Source: DATBGS01 sp036557885
Lineage (GTDB): Bacteria; Chloroflexota; Ktedonobacteria; Ktedonobacterales; DATBGS01
Assembly (NCBI GenBank): GCA_036557885.1
Contig: DATBGS010000090.1
Span: 86,969-150,968, forward strand
DNA length: 64,000 bases
Reading direction: 5' to 3'
Of the stretch, positions 1-8,660 are shown one piece after another (the first letter of the stretch is position 1; the number at the start of each line of letters is the position of its first letter). Below the pieces are notes generated by a model. It was not told the DNA's origin, ran no database searches, and saw only the letters and a program-made list of their open reading frames with translations. The translations under genes were made by a program, and so were the position numbers.

Positions 1-20
1 GGGGCTGGATGGATGAGCAA

Positions 21-60
21 GACGCAAGACAGGCATATCAGACGCAAGACAAGCGTATCA
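21..60. repeat. two-copy 20-bp tandem repeat
   Basis: Two adjacent 20-base units beginning GACGCAAGACA, at 21-40 and 41-60, match at 18 of 20 positions. They overlap the last codon region of the nucleoside phosphorylase gene's downstream flank. With only two copies this is a minor local duplication, with no function visible. Confidence 0.7.
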
Positions 61-969
61 CCTGGGCAAGGCTTCCAGAACGCCGCGCACCAACGCGACA
101 AATCTGGGAAGCGCGGCTTGGGCGTTCGCCAGCACTTCTTCGTGGTTGATTTCCTCTTCGGTGCCTGGGATGGCGGCGTTGGTGATGCAACTGATGCCCA
201 GGACGCGCAGACCAACATGCCGGGCTGCGACAACTTCCGGCGCGGTGGACATGCCCACCGCATCGGCGCCCCAGGCGCGCAGCATCGTCAGTTCCGCTCC
301 GGTTTCATAGCTAGGGCCACTCACCATGACATAGATGCCTTCGTGCAGCGGGATGTTGTGTTTCTCGGCGGTTGCTTTGGCAATCTGGCGCAGGCTGGTG
401 TCATACGCACCCGCCGCTGCGGGAAAACGCGGGCCAACCCGCTCATCGTTTGGGCCAACCAGTGGGTGCAGGCCAGCCATGCCTGGCAGGTAGATGTGGT
501 CGCGCATGAGCATAAAATCTCCGGCGTGATAGGCTGGATTGAGTCCTCCAGCGGCATTGGTTACGATGAGCAGCCTGGCTCCTAACGCGCGGAAAACCCT
601 GATGGGGAAGGCCAGTTCCTGGGGGGTGCGTCCTTCGTAGAGATGGAAACGCCCCTGCATGGCGACGACTTGCTGGTTGGCAAGCTGCCCGAAGACAAGC
701 GTTCCAGCATGCCCGATGACGGTAGAGACAGGGAAGTGGGGGATGGTTGCATAAGGGATGGATACGGCGTCTTGAATTTCATCGGCCAGGATGCCCAGGC
801 CCGACCCCAGGATAATAGCGACTTCTGGCTGAAGGGGCGTTTTTGTGCGGAGAAATGCGATTGCCTCGGCAACCTCTGGAATGGCGCTGACGAGTGCTTC
901 TGGCGTGCCTGGTTCGCTCGCGGTGCTGGGGTGATGAGGAGATTGATCGCTCTGGTGGTGTGGCTGCAT
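58..969 (-). CDS. purine nucleoside phosphorylase (type I, trimeric family)
   Basis: Phosphorolysis of purine nucleosides to free base and ribose-1-phosphate in the cytoplasm, a purine salvage step. The 303-residue protein has the family landmarks in order: phosphate loop GSGLG (55-59), GHAG with His87, RFHLYEG (His109), TNAAGG (137-142), GPSYET (218-223, the Glu that contacts the base) and GMST (239-242). Asn264 in CITNAA corresponds to the purine-contacting Asn of 6-oxopurine-specific enzymes, so inosine and guanosine are the likely substrates. The first 25 or so residues are rich in His, Ser and Pro and are not part of the fold, so a later start is possible. It is the only gene at this edge on the minus strand and diverges from the dksA-like gene. 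Confidence 0.93.
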   Translation of the reverse strand: MQPHHQSDQSPHHPSTASEPGTPEALVSAIPEVAEAIAFLRTKTPLQPEVAIILGSGLGILADEIQDAVSIPYATIPHFPVSTVIGHAGTLVFGQLANQQVVAMQGRFHLYEGRTPQELAFPIRVFRALGARLLIVTNAAGGLNPAYHAGDFMLMRDHIYLPGMAGLHPLVGPNDERVGPRFPAAAGAYDTSLRQIAKATAEKHNIPLHEGIYVMVSGPSYETGAELTMLRAWGADAVGMSTAPEVVAARHVGLRVLGISCITNAAIPGTEEEINHEEVLANAQAALPRFVALVRGVLEALPR

Positions 970-1047
970 GACTCTGTTCTTCCCTTCCTCACAATGCTGG
1001 AAGATGTCTGTCTCTCATGGGCGGGTGCAAGCCCCGGCCAAAGCTCT

Positions 1048-1053
1048 ATTATA
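1048..1053 (-). promoter_or_regulatory. -10 element for the nucleoside phosphorylase gene
   Basis: A perfect TATAAT reads on the minus strand about 80 bases before the phosphorylase start. No good -35 hexamer is seen at 17 bases, so the assignment rests on the -10 and its position. Confidence 0.4.
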
Positions 1054-1125
1054 GACTTTCTCAGGGTGGCGTGTGCTTTTCTGGCAAAATTGGCATTGGG
1101 CATGCGATGGAACTATGACACGTCT

Positions 1126-1167
1126 CCAGGGCGTGCCAGGACTTGTCCAGGGTGTGCCAGGACTTGC
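1126..1167. repeat. two-copy 21-bp tandem repeat upstream of the dksA-like gene
   Basis: CCAGGGCGTGCCAGGACTTGT at 1126-1146 is followed directly by a copy at 1147-1167 with two differences. The second copy runs into the predicted -35 of the next gene, so it could affect promoter spacing or hold a regulator site. Two copies only. Confidence 0.6.
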
Positions 1168-1192
1168 TCTGTGAGGAGGACTGGGCTACAAT
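1164..1192 (+). promoter_or_regulatory. promoter of the DksA/TraR-type gene
   Basis: TTGCTC (1164-1169), a 17-base spacer and TACAAT (1187-1192) give a sigma70-like promoter. The start of transcription would lie near 1199, leaving a very short leader that begins with the ribosome binding site GGAGGAGG. Confidence 0.5.
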
Positions 1193-1219
1193 TTGTGTAT
1201 TGCGGAGGAGGGAAAGCCT

Positions 1220-1627
1220 ATGTCAGCAAACAATCCAGAAACGACGCTCCCCTTAGAAGCACTACGTCGCAGCTTATTGGATGAGCAGCAGCGGCTGAAA
1301 CATGAACTCTTTGAGCTGACCAGCGGGGATGAAGCAGTGACGCCAACCGATCCCATTTTGGAGAGCGGTGGTATGGCGAGCGATCAGGCCGATGATGCCG
1401 ACGCGCTTTCGCAGGCAGAGCGCAACCGGGCGATCACCATACATACCCAGCGACTGCTGACACAGGTGAATGAGGCGCTGGCGCGGATGGATGCTGGCAC
1501 CTATGGGAAGTGCGCGAATTGTGGCAAGCCTATTGCGCCCGCTCGCCTCAAGGCGCTGCCATCGGCGGCGCTGTGCATTGAGTGCCAGGCGAAGAGTGAG
1601 TCTGGGCAGCGTTTGGGGGGACGATAA
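1220..1627 (+). CDS. DksA/TraR family C4-type zinc finger protein
   Basis: A 135-residue member of the DksA/TraR family. In proteobacteria DksA binds RNA polymerase through the secondary channel, but many short homologues outside that group have unknown targets. The N-terminal two thirds are charged and helical (probable coiled-coil hairpin). The C-terminal third has the zinc finger, with CANC followed after about 17 residues by CIEC. The start was set at the ATG at 1220 because GGAGGAGGG lies directly before it. An in-frame ATG nine codons upstream has no binding site. It is followed after 8 bases by lspA, which suggests co-transcription with lspA and the rluD-like gene. Confidence 0.85.
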   Translation: MSANNPETTLPLEALRRSLLDEQQRLKHELFELTSGDEAVTPTDPILESGGMASDQADDADALSQAERNRAITIHTQRLLTQVNEALARMDAGTYGKCANCGKPIAPARLKALPSAALCIECQAKSESGQRLGGR

Positions 1628-1635
1628 ATACGTTG

Positions 1636-2211
1636 ATGAAACTGCGTGGATATTTCTTGTATGTGTTATTGGCGCTCACCGGGGCGATAGTGATTGGTCT
1701 GGACCAGTGGAGCAAGGCGGCCATCAGGCAGCATTTTGGTGTGTGTCCTAGCCCGTCTGATATGTACATCCCGTTGGTCGGCCAGTATTTTGGGATCGTT
1801 TATGCCTGTAATACTGGCTCGGCTTTTAGCTTCTTTGAGCATGGACAGCAGGCATTGCTCTACTTCTTTATCGCGGTTGCTTTGGCAACGGTAGTCTGGC
1901 TGTATGTTCGCTTTGCCAGACATGCGAACGCGCTGCTGCAAGTAATTTTTGGCCTGGTGCTGGGTGGCGCGGTAGGAAATCTGATTGATCGTTTTCATCT
2001 GGGGTATGTGACGGATTTCTTGTTGTTTAGAATTCCACCAGCCTTTTCTTTTCCGGTGTTTAATCTGGCAGATAGCTCGATCTGTGTGGGCATTTTCTTG
2101 CTGATCCTCTACTTCTGGCGGCGACCTGTCGGCGAGCAACAAGCTGCGCCTGTTGAGCAAGAAGGGACTTCAATGGAATCCTCCTCCGCCAACCAATCCT
2201 CTACCCAATGA
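1636..2211 (+). CDS. lspA: lipoprotein signal peptidase (signal peptidase II)
   Basis: Aspartic protease of the inner membrane that removes signal peptides from diacylglyceryl-modified prolipoproteins. Four hydrophobic helices are visible. The conserved boxes are NTGSAFSFF, GNLIDR (catalytic Asp118) and FNLADSSI (catalytic Asp146), counted from the ATG at 1636. A TTG one codon earlier keeps the same frame. The tail after the last helix, about 35 residues rich in Gln, Glu and Ser, is longer than usual. The stop overlaps the next start (ATGA, 2208-2211), so translation is probably coupled to the pseudouridine synthase. Predicted lipoproteins in this window (molybdate-type binding protein, DUF4352-like protein) would be substrates. 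Confidence 0.93.
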   Translation: MKLRGYFLYVLLALTGAIVIGLDQWSKAAIRQHFGVCPSPSDMYIPLVGQYFGIVYACNTGSAFSFFEHGQQALLYFFIAVALATVVWLYVRFARHANALLQVIFGLVLGGAVGNLIDRFHLGYVTDFLLFRIPPAFSFPVFNLADSSICVGIFLLILYFWRRPVGEQQAAPVEQEGTSMESSSANQSSTQ

Positions 2212-3173
2212 TACAAGATGAGATGGGCGACAGGACCATCACCCGGCTCAGCTACACTGATGGGGAGGGAGAGCGGGTAGATAAGTTTGTGGCGAGTGCA
2301 CTGCCGCATCTCTCGCGCGTGCGCGTGCAGGCGTTGATTGAGCAAGGGCAGGTGCAGGTCAATCAACGCCCTGCCAGAGCCAGCACCAGGCTGGTAAGCG
2401 GGGATGTGGTGGAGGTGGTGGAGACGGCCCAAAGAGCGCCAGTGCCCCGTTCGTCCTCCGAGGAGGGGTTTCCGCTGGAGGTGGTGTTTGAGGATGAGCA
2501 GGTGCTGGTGGTGAACAAACCGCCGGGCCTGGTAGTTCATCCGGCGCCGGGATATGCGGGCATGACGCTGGTTGATCTGCTGCTGGCGCGCCACCCTTCT
2601 CTGGCTCAGATGTCCAATCCATCTGAGGGACGCTGGCCGGGAATCGTCCATCGCTTAGACAAGGATACCTCTGGGCTGCTGATTGTCGCCAAAACATCAG
2701 AAGCTTTGACTCTGCTGAGCCAGCAATTTCAGGAGCGGCAAGTCGTCAAAAGGTATCTGGCTTTGCTTGATGGGCGTCTCTCTCTCAAAGAGGGGGCGAT
2801 AGAGGCGCCGATTGGCCGCGACCCGCGACAGCGCCATCGGATGGCGGTGGTGGCGCAGGGAGGCCGCCAGGCGCAGACGCTGTTTTGGGTGGAGCGCGAG
2901 TTTGCGCGCTTTACGCTGGCGAAGGTGCAGATTTTGACGGGCCGCACGCATCAGATACGGGTGCATTTTGCGGCTATTGGGCATCCGGTGGCGGGAGATG
3001 CTTTGTATGGGCATGTGCAGACGCCGCAGCCACCACGCATGTTTTTGCACGCGCTGGAGGTGCAATTTACCCATCCGACAACGGGAGAACTTGTTGTCAG
3101 AACGGCTCCACTTCCTGCTGACCTGCAAGCGTTTTTGCAGGCGTTGGGGCCTGAGAACGCAGGTGCTTACTGA
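2208..3173 (+). CDS. RluA/RluD-family pseudouridine synthase
   Basis: Isomerises uridine to pseudouridine in RNA. RluD proper acts on 23S rRNA, but the exact target cannot be read from sequence. The 321-residue protein has an N-terminal S4 RNA-binding domain (about 22-70) and a catalytic domain with the signature HRLDKDTSGL at 148-157, where Asp151 is the nucleophile. GRTHQIRVH and the downstream GDALYG box are also present. The start overlaps the lspA stop by four bases. An internal ATG at 2223 (MGDRT) is an alternative start. An lspA-rluD order is common in bacteria and supports the call. Confidence 0.92.
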   Translation: MIQDEMGDRTITRLSYTDGEGERVDKFVASALPHLSRVRVQALIEQGQVQVNQRPARASTRLVSGDVVEVVETAQRAPVPRSSSEEGFPLEVVFEDEQVLVVNKPPGLVVHPAPGYAGMTLVDLLLARHPSLAQMSNPSEGRWPGIVHRLDKDTSGLLIVAKTSEALTLLSQQFQERQVVKRYLALLDGRLSLKEGAIEAPIGRDPRQRHRMAVVAQGGRQAQTLFWVEREFARFTLAKVQILTGRTHQIRVHFAAIGHPVAGDALYGHVQTPQPPRMFLHALEVQFTHPTTGELVVRTAPLPADLQAFLQALGPENAGAY

Positions 3174-3284
3174 CAGGGTGTTTCGGCTTTCTGGCAGAGA
3201 ATGTAGTATAGTTGATGTGGGAGCGGCGGGGTAGGGGCGTGGTTCATCCAACGATGTTGAAAGCACAAAGGAGAGATCAACAGG

Positions 3285-4013
3285 ATGCAGGACGGTAACT
3301 ACTATCTTACCTGGCTTGGGCACGCCACGTTTATCCTGAATACCCCTGGCGGGAAAAAGGTGCTGATTGATCCCTGGGTGCAGGGCAACCCTGCCTGCCC
3401 AGAGAATCACAAAAAGGTCGGACATCTGGATGTGATGCTGCTGACGCACGCGCACTTTGATCACATTGGCGACGCGGTGACAATTGCGACCAGCGAGGAA
3501 TCTACTCCTTCAGTGGTGGTGGGTGTATTTGAGCTGTGCGGTTGGCTGGAAAGTAAAGGGGTGAAAAACTGCTCTGGGATGAATATTGGCGGCACCCAGC
3601 ATGTTGAAGGCTTGCGCGTGACGATGACGCATGCTGATCATAGCTGCGGCATTTCGGATGGCGGGGCGGTGCTCTATGGCGGAGTGGCCGCCGGTTATGT
3701 GATTGAACTGGAGAATGGGAAGCGCTTGTATCACGCGGGGGATACGGGCCTGTTCAGCGATCTCCGGCTGATTCACGAACTCTATCAGCCGGAACTGGTC
3801 ATGCTGCCTATCGGTGATCATTTTACGATGGGTCCACGCGAGGCTGCCTATGCCTGTAAGCTGCTGCAACCGAAGTCGGTGATTCCGATGCACTTTGGTA
3901 CCTTCGGGCTGCTGACGGGCACCACGCAGGCATTCAAAGAGGAACTGGCGAAGGCGGGGGTTCATGGTGTCGAGGTGCTGGAGATGACCCCCGGCCAGAC
4001 GATCCAAAAATAG
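3285..4013 (+). CDS. UPF0173 family metal-dependent hydrolase (metallo-beta-lactamase fold)
   Basis: A 242-residue protein of the metallo-beta-lactamase superfamily, UPF0173/YtkL-like branch. The substrate is unknown. THAHFDH at 54-60 supplies His55, His57, Asp59 and His60 of the dinuclear metal site. Further ligands are in MTHADHSCG and the HAGDTG box, and a final His lies in the MHFGTF motif near the C terminus. A good ribosome binding site (AAAGGAGAG) precedes the ATG. It stands alone between the rluD-like gene (about 110 bases away) and pyruvate kinase (135 bases), all on the plus strand. Confidence 0.85.
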   Translation: MQDGNYYLTWLGHATFILNTPGGKKVLIDPWVQGNPACPENHKKVGHLDVMLLTHAHFDHIGDAVTIATSEESTPSVVVGVFELCGWLESKGVKNCSGMNIGGTQHVEGLRVTMTHADHSCGISDGGAVLYGGVAAGYVIELENGKRLYHAGDTGLFSDLRLIHELYQPELVMLPIGDHFTMGPREAAYACKLLQPKSVIPMHFGTFGLLTGTTQAFKEELAKAGVHGVEVLEMTPGQTIQK

Positions 4014-4148
4014 GCTGTTGGAGAGGCAGATGGGACCATCTGCGTTTCAATGAGCATGGCTGGTCTGGGGAAAGCCAGTTTGCCTGCGCGGGTTGGCTGG
4101 CGCTCTCCAGATCATTCTTTCTCACGCTTGGTAGCAGAAAGATGACGC

Positions 4149-5624
4149 ATGCGCGCGACAAAAATTGTTTGCACGATTGGTCCGGCTTCTCGCAGTGAAG
4201 AGGTGCTGGAGCGGTTGATTCTGGCTGGGATGAACGTTGCCCGGCTCAATTTTTCTCACGGGACGCACGAGGAGCATGCCGAGGTCGTTGCGCGAGTTCG
4301 TCGGATTTCGACGAAGCTGGGCCGGGCGGTGGCGATCTTGCAAGACCTCCAGGGGCCGAAGATTCGGACGGGGAGCTTGTTGAATCAGCGCCCGGTGGTT
4401 ATTGCTCCTGGCGCCCCTTTTACGCTCACGACGGAGCAGGTGGTAGGAGATGCTTCGCGGGTTTCGACGACCTACCAGAACTTGCCAGGCGATGTGAAAG
4501 CTGGCGATCATATTTTGCTGGCGGATGGCTTGCTTGAACTGGAGGTGACAGAAACCACGTCCTCTGATGTCTGTTGCCGGGTGATACACGGCGGTGTGCT
4601 GGGTGAGCATAAAGGGATCAATCTGCCTGGGGTTGCGGTAAGCGCGCCAGCCCTCACAGAGAAAGATCGCGATGATCTGCGCTTTGGAGTGGAGCAGCAG
4701 GTAGATTTTGTGGCGCTGAGCTTTGTGCGCCAACCGAGCGATCTTGACGCTGCGCGGCAAGTGATTGCTGAGGCGCGCGCCAGCCTGTATGAAAAAGCGG
4801 CGCCTGATGTGAGAACAATTGAGCGCTCATCCTCTCTTGGGAAGAACGGTGAAGGCGTTCCAATTATTGCCAAGCTGGAGAAACCGGAGGCGATTACGCA
4901 TCTGGACGCGATTTTGGAGGCGGCAGATGGGGTGATGGTGGCGCGCGGTGATCTTGGAGTGGAGCTTTCTCCAGAGAAGGTTCCCTTGCTGCAAAAGCGC
5001 ATTATTAGTCGCGCCAACCAACTGGGGATTCCGGTGATTACGGCGACGCAGATGCTTGAGTCAATGGTGACGCAGCCACGCCCGACACGCGCGGAAGCCA
5101 GCGACGTAGCGAATGCCATTCTGGATGGCACCGATGCGGTGATGTTGAGCGAGGAAACAGCCAGTGGCAGCTATCCTGTTGAAGCGGTGGAGATGATGGT
5201 GCGGATTGCCAGGGAAACCGAGCCAGCCATGCATAGCCATCCCCAGATTCAATATGAAGAGGCGTCACTGGCGCGCGCGGTGAGCCGGGCGGCGCACACT
5301 CTGGCAAGCGAAGCCTCTGTTCAGGCAATTGTGGTATTTACGCGCAGCGGGGCGTCGGCGCATTTAATTTCAAAAGAGCGCCCGCGAGTGCCCATTTTTG
5401 CCTACACGCCCTTTGATGCTGTTTATCGTCAGCTTGCCATATGGTGGGGCGTTGCACCCCGACAAATCTCGATTATGAACTCTACAGAAAAGCTGATTGC
5501 TGAGGTGAGCCAGCGGCTTGAGCAAGAGGGAGCGATTCAGCGAGGGGAACGGGTGGTGATTATGGGGGGCATGCCTGTTGCCGGGCGCGCCAGAACCAAC
5601 TTTATCAAACTGCACCAGATATGA
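4149..5624 (+). CDS. pyk: pyruvate kinase
   Basis: Last step of glycolysis: phosphoenolpyruvate plus ADP to pyruvate plus ATP. The 491-residue protein shows MRATKIVCTIGP at the start, MNVARLNFSHG (Arg and Asn of the active site), IAKLEKPEAI (catalytic Lys region, about 240), ARGDLGVE (metal and phosphate binding, about 265) and TATQMLESM (about 300). The C-terminal allosteric domain is complete. A stretch of about 20 residues before the IAKLEKPEAI box, including RTIERSSSLGKNGEG, looks like an insertion relative to usual bacterial enzymes. Upstream spacing suggests its own promoter or read-through from the hydrolase gene. Confidence 0.95.
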   Translation: MRATKIVCTIGPASRSEEVLERLILAGMNVARLNFSHGTHEEHAEVVARVRRISTKLGRAVAILQDLQGPKIRTGSLLNQRPVVIAPGAPFTLTTEQVVGDASRVSTTYQNLPGDVKAGDHILLADGLLELEVTETTSSDVCCRVIHGGVLGEHKGINLPGVAVSAPALTEKDRDDLRFGVEQQVDFVALSFVRQPSDLDAARQVIAEARASLYEKAAPDVRTIERSSSLGKNGEGVPIIAKLEKPEAITHLDAILEAADGVMVARGDLGVELSPEKVPLLQKRIISRANQLGIPVITATQMLESMVTQPRPTRAEASDVANAILDGTDAVMLSEETASGSYPVEAVEMMVRIARETEPAMHSHPQIQYEEASLARAVSRAAHTLASEASVQAIVVFTRSGASAHLISKERPRVPIFAYTPFDAVYRQLAIWWGVAPRQISIMNSTEKLIAEVSQRLEQEGAIQRGERVVIMGGMPVAGRARTNFIKLHQI

Positions 5625-5691
5625 GAACTGGTTTATCGGCAAGAACGTCTCTCAGCATCCACTGGGTAGCTCGCTCAAGTCATCTCCATCC

Positions 5692-6561
5692 CTAAGTGTT
5701 CAAAAGATCGTCAAAAAGCGTGAGAGGTCTGATCACTGGTCGCTCTGGTTGCCAGGGCAATGGGGGAAGAGGCACAAGCGCCTGTACCCGCTGATAGAGG
5801 GCGGCGCACAACGCGGGCGTTTGCTCTTCTTCTGGGCAGTGGCAAAACACATAGCAGGTCTTGCCCTGCTTGAGCCAGTGGCCCAGGCGCTGTGCCCATT
5901 CCTCGAAGAATACCTCATTGACGTTCATCTCTGGATGTCCAATATAGCGTAAGAACGCGAAGTCGGTGGTCACTGCGACCTGCAAGGGCAGGTCGGGCTT
6001 GCGTTCACGCGCTTCCAGCAGATGCTGCTCCTGGGTTGTGCCAGTGCGCAAGGGTCGAGTGTCCATCATGACCCAACCAATCCGATACCGCTCAAGCAGC
6101 GCGTGCAATGATGCTGCCTGCTGCCTGGAATAAAAAGTGGGGTGGCGCACCTCAACCGCCAGGCGCAGATCGGAGGGCCAGAAGTCAAGAAACGCTTGAA
6201 GCTGGGCTAGCTGCGACGGTGCAAAGGAAGGTGGCAGTTGCAGAAACATGGGGCCTAAGCGGTCCCCCAACCCGCGCATTCGTTCGACAAACAGCACCAT
6301 TTCTGCTTCGGTCTGATCTATGCGCGCAGCATGGCTGATGCTGCGCGCGATTTTCGGGCAAAACCGAAATGCTGGTGGGGTTTCCTGGCGCCAATGGGCT
6401 ACCATCTCTGCGGATGGCAAAGCATAAAAGGTCGTATTGCCCTCTACGGTGAGTAATTTCTGGCTATAGAGCCGCAAAAATTCGCGGGCAGGGGTACGAG
6501 CCGGAAAGAAATTCCCTACCCACGCTTTGCTGCCCCAAACGGGGCCACCAATGTAGAGCAT
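5692..6561 (-). CDS. DUF72 domain protein (YecE family)
   Basis: A 289-residue protein of the DUF72/YecE family, a TIM-barrel fold of unknown biochemical function. Typical features are the opening MLYIGGPVWG, a VEGNTTFYALPS box, FCPKIARSISH, LGPMFLQLPPSF, LAVEVRHPTFY and a late FCHCPEEE segment. A GAGAGGAAC ribosome binding site precedes the ATG at 6561. It converges on pyruvate kinase, with 67 bases between the stops. Confidence 0.85.
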   Translation of the reverse strand: MLYIGGPVWGSKAWVGNFFPARTPAREFLRLYSQKLLTVEGNTTFYALPSAEMVAHWRQETPPAFRFCPKIARSISHAARIDQTEAEMVLFVERMRGLGDRLGPMFLQLPPSFAPSQLAQLQAFLDFWPSDLRLAVEVRHPTFYSRQQAASLHALLERYRIGWVMMDTRPLRTGTTQEQHLLEARERKPDLPLQVAVTTDFAFLRYIGHPEMNVNEVFFEEWAQRLGHWLKQGKTCYVFCHCPEEEQTPALCAALYQRVQALVPLPPLPWQPERPVIRPLTLFDDLLNT

Positions 6562-6603
6562 GGCAACGTTCCTCTCAGTGGTTTCGCGTAGTGGCTACCA
6601 ACG

Positions 6604-7149
6604 CTACCTGACCAGGCTCACAACGCCCTGCTCGCGCAGATACTGAATCAAGCTGATGGCATATTCTGGCGTGACATGCGCAAGCAGCGCAATGCGCTCG
6701 ATGGGGCGCTGCCCATCAATAAGCTGGTAGACACGCCGCGCCATAAGATCAGAAAAGAACTCCAACCCAATCTGGTGCGTTCGGTAAGGAATAGAAGAGA
6801 AGCGCAGCAGGCTATCAGTTACCGGAAGCGCGGGAAGCCGAGGGTTGGTTTGAGCGCTGGGAAGTTCCTGGGGGGTGGCAGCCAGAATCAGTTGCCAGGA
6901 CAAGACCCCTGCCTGCGCCAGCACACGTAATATTTGCTGTTTGTGCTGCAAGAGAACAGCTTGTGGCGTTGCAATGAAACCAGAGACAACTTCTCCAGCC
7001 TGTAAGGTGAGTTGGGCCTTTCCTGGCGCTCTTTGAGAAAAGGCGGCAAGCATGAACCGTTCTGGTAGGTCTGCTTGCAGGCTGCCAGAAGCTCTGTTTT
7101 CTTTTAAATGCAGGAGAATGAGTTCAATCTCAAGTTGCAGATATTCCAC
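6604..7149 (-). CDS. hypothetical protein (possible DUF4388-like)
   Basis: Not recognised with confidence. Starting at the GTG at 7149, which has AGGAAGGG six bases before it, it encodes 181 residues. The frame is open upstream to another GTG at 7206 with a poorer context. The first third resembles the short charged segments of DUF4388-like proteins (LILLHLKENRASGSL). The last third has a helical, winged-helix-like end (ERIALLAHVTPEYAISLIQYLREQGVVSLV). There is no signal peptide or membrane helix. It follows the membrane protein at 7214-8353 in the same direction with about 65 bases between them, so the two may form an operon. Confidence 0.6.
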   Translation of the reverse strand: MEYLQLEIELILLHLKENRASGSLQADLPERFMLAAFSQRAPGKAQLTLQAGEVVSGFIATPQAVLLQHKQQILRVLAQAGVLSWQLILAATPQELPSAQTNPRLPALPVTDSLLRFSSIPYRTHQIGLEFFSDLMARRVYQLIDGQRPIERIALLAHVTPEYAISLIQYLREQGVVSLVR

Positions 7150-7213
7150 GGTGCCCTTCCTGAGGTTCCGTTGAGTCTGTTCCTCCCACAAACCAAACCG
7201 TACCACCCCTTTG

Positions 7214-8353
7214 CTACCACTTCCTCCCTAGTGGCTCGGTATTGCCTCCTGCCTGCGGATACCTGGCAGCAGAGCCGTCGGCTGAGACAAGTCTTTTACC
7301 GTTGAGGACACGAATGATAGGCGCTAAAATCGTACCACCATGCACAGGATAGCGGAAAGGTTGCTGGTGGCTCGCGCCTTCTTCGAGCGCCTGCGTAAGG
7401 CGCTGCGCCTCCTGGTTTTCCTTGATCAGGAAGTTCTCCACTTCTGCGGCATGGTTTAAGCGCGGAAGAAGCTGTGTCAGTTGTTGCTCGGCCTGGTTCC
7501 CCCGGCGCATCCGATTGAGCAAATTATTCAGCGAGCCAGCTACTTCCCAGAGGACATTTTCTTGCGTCAGCGGAACACGCGCGTCAAGATCACCATTCGC
7601 CACGCGCCGTTGGGTTTCGATGATTTGCTGAATGCTCGCATCCAGCGCGCGTTTTTGCTCAGCAACGGCGTGTTCCTGTTTGAGCAGGGCTTTTTGCAGT
7701 TTCCCAATTTCTTCCGCGCGATCCGCGCGCGCAATGGCCTGGCGCATGGTGCGCACCAGCAGATAAGCGATAATGGCAATGCTAATTTCAACAGAAGCAC
7801 CACGCGAAATCACGTTCGTGATATGCGATGTCACCGCGTCCTCGTGTGGAAAGGTATACAGCACTCCTGCGGTGACGAGCAGATTGCCTGCTGCGGTCAG
7901 AAAGACTCCCCAGGCTGGGAGCAGCGAGGCAGCAAAGAGCAGTGAGATCGCCAGGGTATCGAAGAGTTGGACATTGGTGAGCAAGACCTTGCCAGGGCCA
8001 AGGATAGAATAACTATTGCCGACGGTGTTGCCCAGGATAAGCACCACGCCAACCAGACTGGTCAGCCCGCGCCGATTCAGTTGAACCAGGCCGGTACAGA
8101 CAACGAACAGGCCCACCGAAATAATGAGCAGAAATGGGCGCCGCGCAAGGGCGAATTGCAGCAGGCCCGAAGGGAGCAAAATAAGCAGCGAGATGCTGAT
8201 CGTCAAAAGCAGCAGGATGCTGGCAATGCGCCCGCGTCTTGCCAAATCTTTTGCTTGCAAGCTGGCCTCTGGAGGAGGTTGTTTGGGAGCGCTGCGAGTA
8301 TACCACCAGGCCAGGAAACGCGCTGGGTTACTCTGTAAGACTTCTTCTTGCAT
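7214..8353 (-). CDS. membrane protein with HAMP-like segment and no output domain
   Basis: A 379-residue protein with five or six hydrophobic segments between about 45 and 210, then a coiled-coil (EEIGKLQKALLKQEHAVAEQK) and a HAMP-like stretch (QRRVANGDLDARVPLTQENVLWEVAGSLNNLLNRM). The architecture is that of a membrane sensor, but the C terminus has no histidine kinase, GGDEF or methyl-accepting domain. It ends in a glutamine- and glycine-rich tail. The start is the ATG at 8353 preceded by AAGGAGAAC; the TTG just before it is ignored. It is probably co-transcribed with the hypothetical gene downstream, which could be its partner. Confidence 0.65.
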   Translation of the reverse strand: MQEEVLQSNPARFLAWWYTRSAPKQPPPEASLQAKDLARRGRIASILLLLTISISLLILLPSGLLQFALARRPFLLIISVGLFVVCTGLVQLNRRGLTSLVGVVLILGNTVGNSYSILGPGKVLLTNVQLFDTLAISLLFAASLLPAWGVFLTAAGNLLVTAGVLYTFPHEDAVTSHITNVISRGASVEISIAIIAYLLVRTMRQAIARADRAEEIGKLQKALLKQEHAVAEQKRALDASIQQIIETQRRVANGDLDARVPLTQENVLWEVAGSLNNLLNRMRRGNQAEQQLTQLLPRLNHAAEVENFLIKENQEAQRLTQALEEGASHQQPFRYPVHGGTILAPIIRVLNGKRLVSADGSAARYPQAGGNTEPLGRKW

Positions 8354-8660
8354 CAAAGTTCTCCTTGCCTACGGCAATCAGGATAAAATGGTGCTCTCAC
8401 CCTGCTCTCGATGCGATACTGAGCGGCGTCTGGCTTTTACTTCTTTGAGGAGATTGCCAGCACCCCTGAACAGTTGCAAGGATACCACAGTGATCTTGTT
8501 CTACACAAGAAAGATGGGAAAAAAGGGTAAGCAATTGTGCTGAGCTAAAACCTTGCCTGGAGAGGGTGTCTACTCTCCCTGGCACGCTTGTTCCTCTGGA
8601 CAGCAGCCTGTCCAGGCCGTATCATTTTTCTGTAAATTAATATAGGAACAGGCGGAGTAC
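8354..8660. other. divergent intergenic region with two hairpins
   Basis: About 300 bases between the divergent membrane-protein and aldolase genes. I see no convincing ORF. It contains a GGAGAG/CTCTCC hairpin near 8556-8577 and a perfect 8-bp inverted repeat CTGGACAG/CTGTCCAG (8596-8615, loop CAGC) followed ten bases later by TTTTT. The second could be a terminator or a regulator site ahead of the aldolase gene. Confidence 0.4.

Noticed and set aside
8596..8615. The 8-bp inverted repeat as a firm terminator
   Set aside because: It lies upstream of a plus-strand gene with no gene ending before it on that strand, so its role is open.
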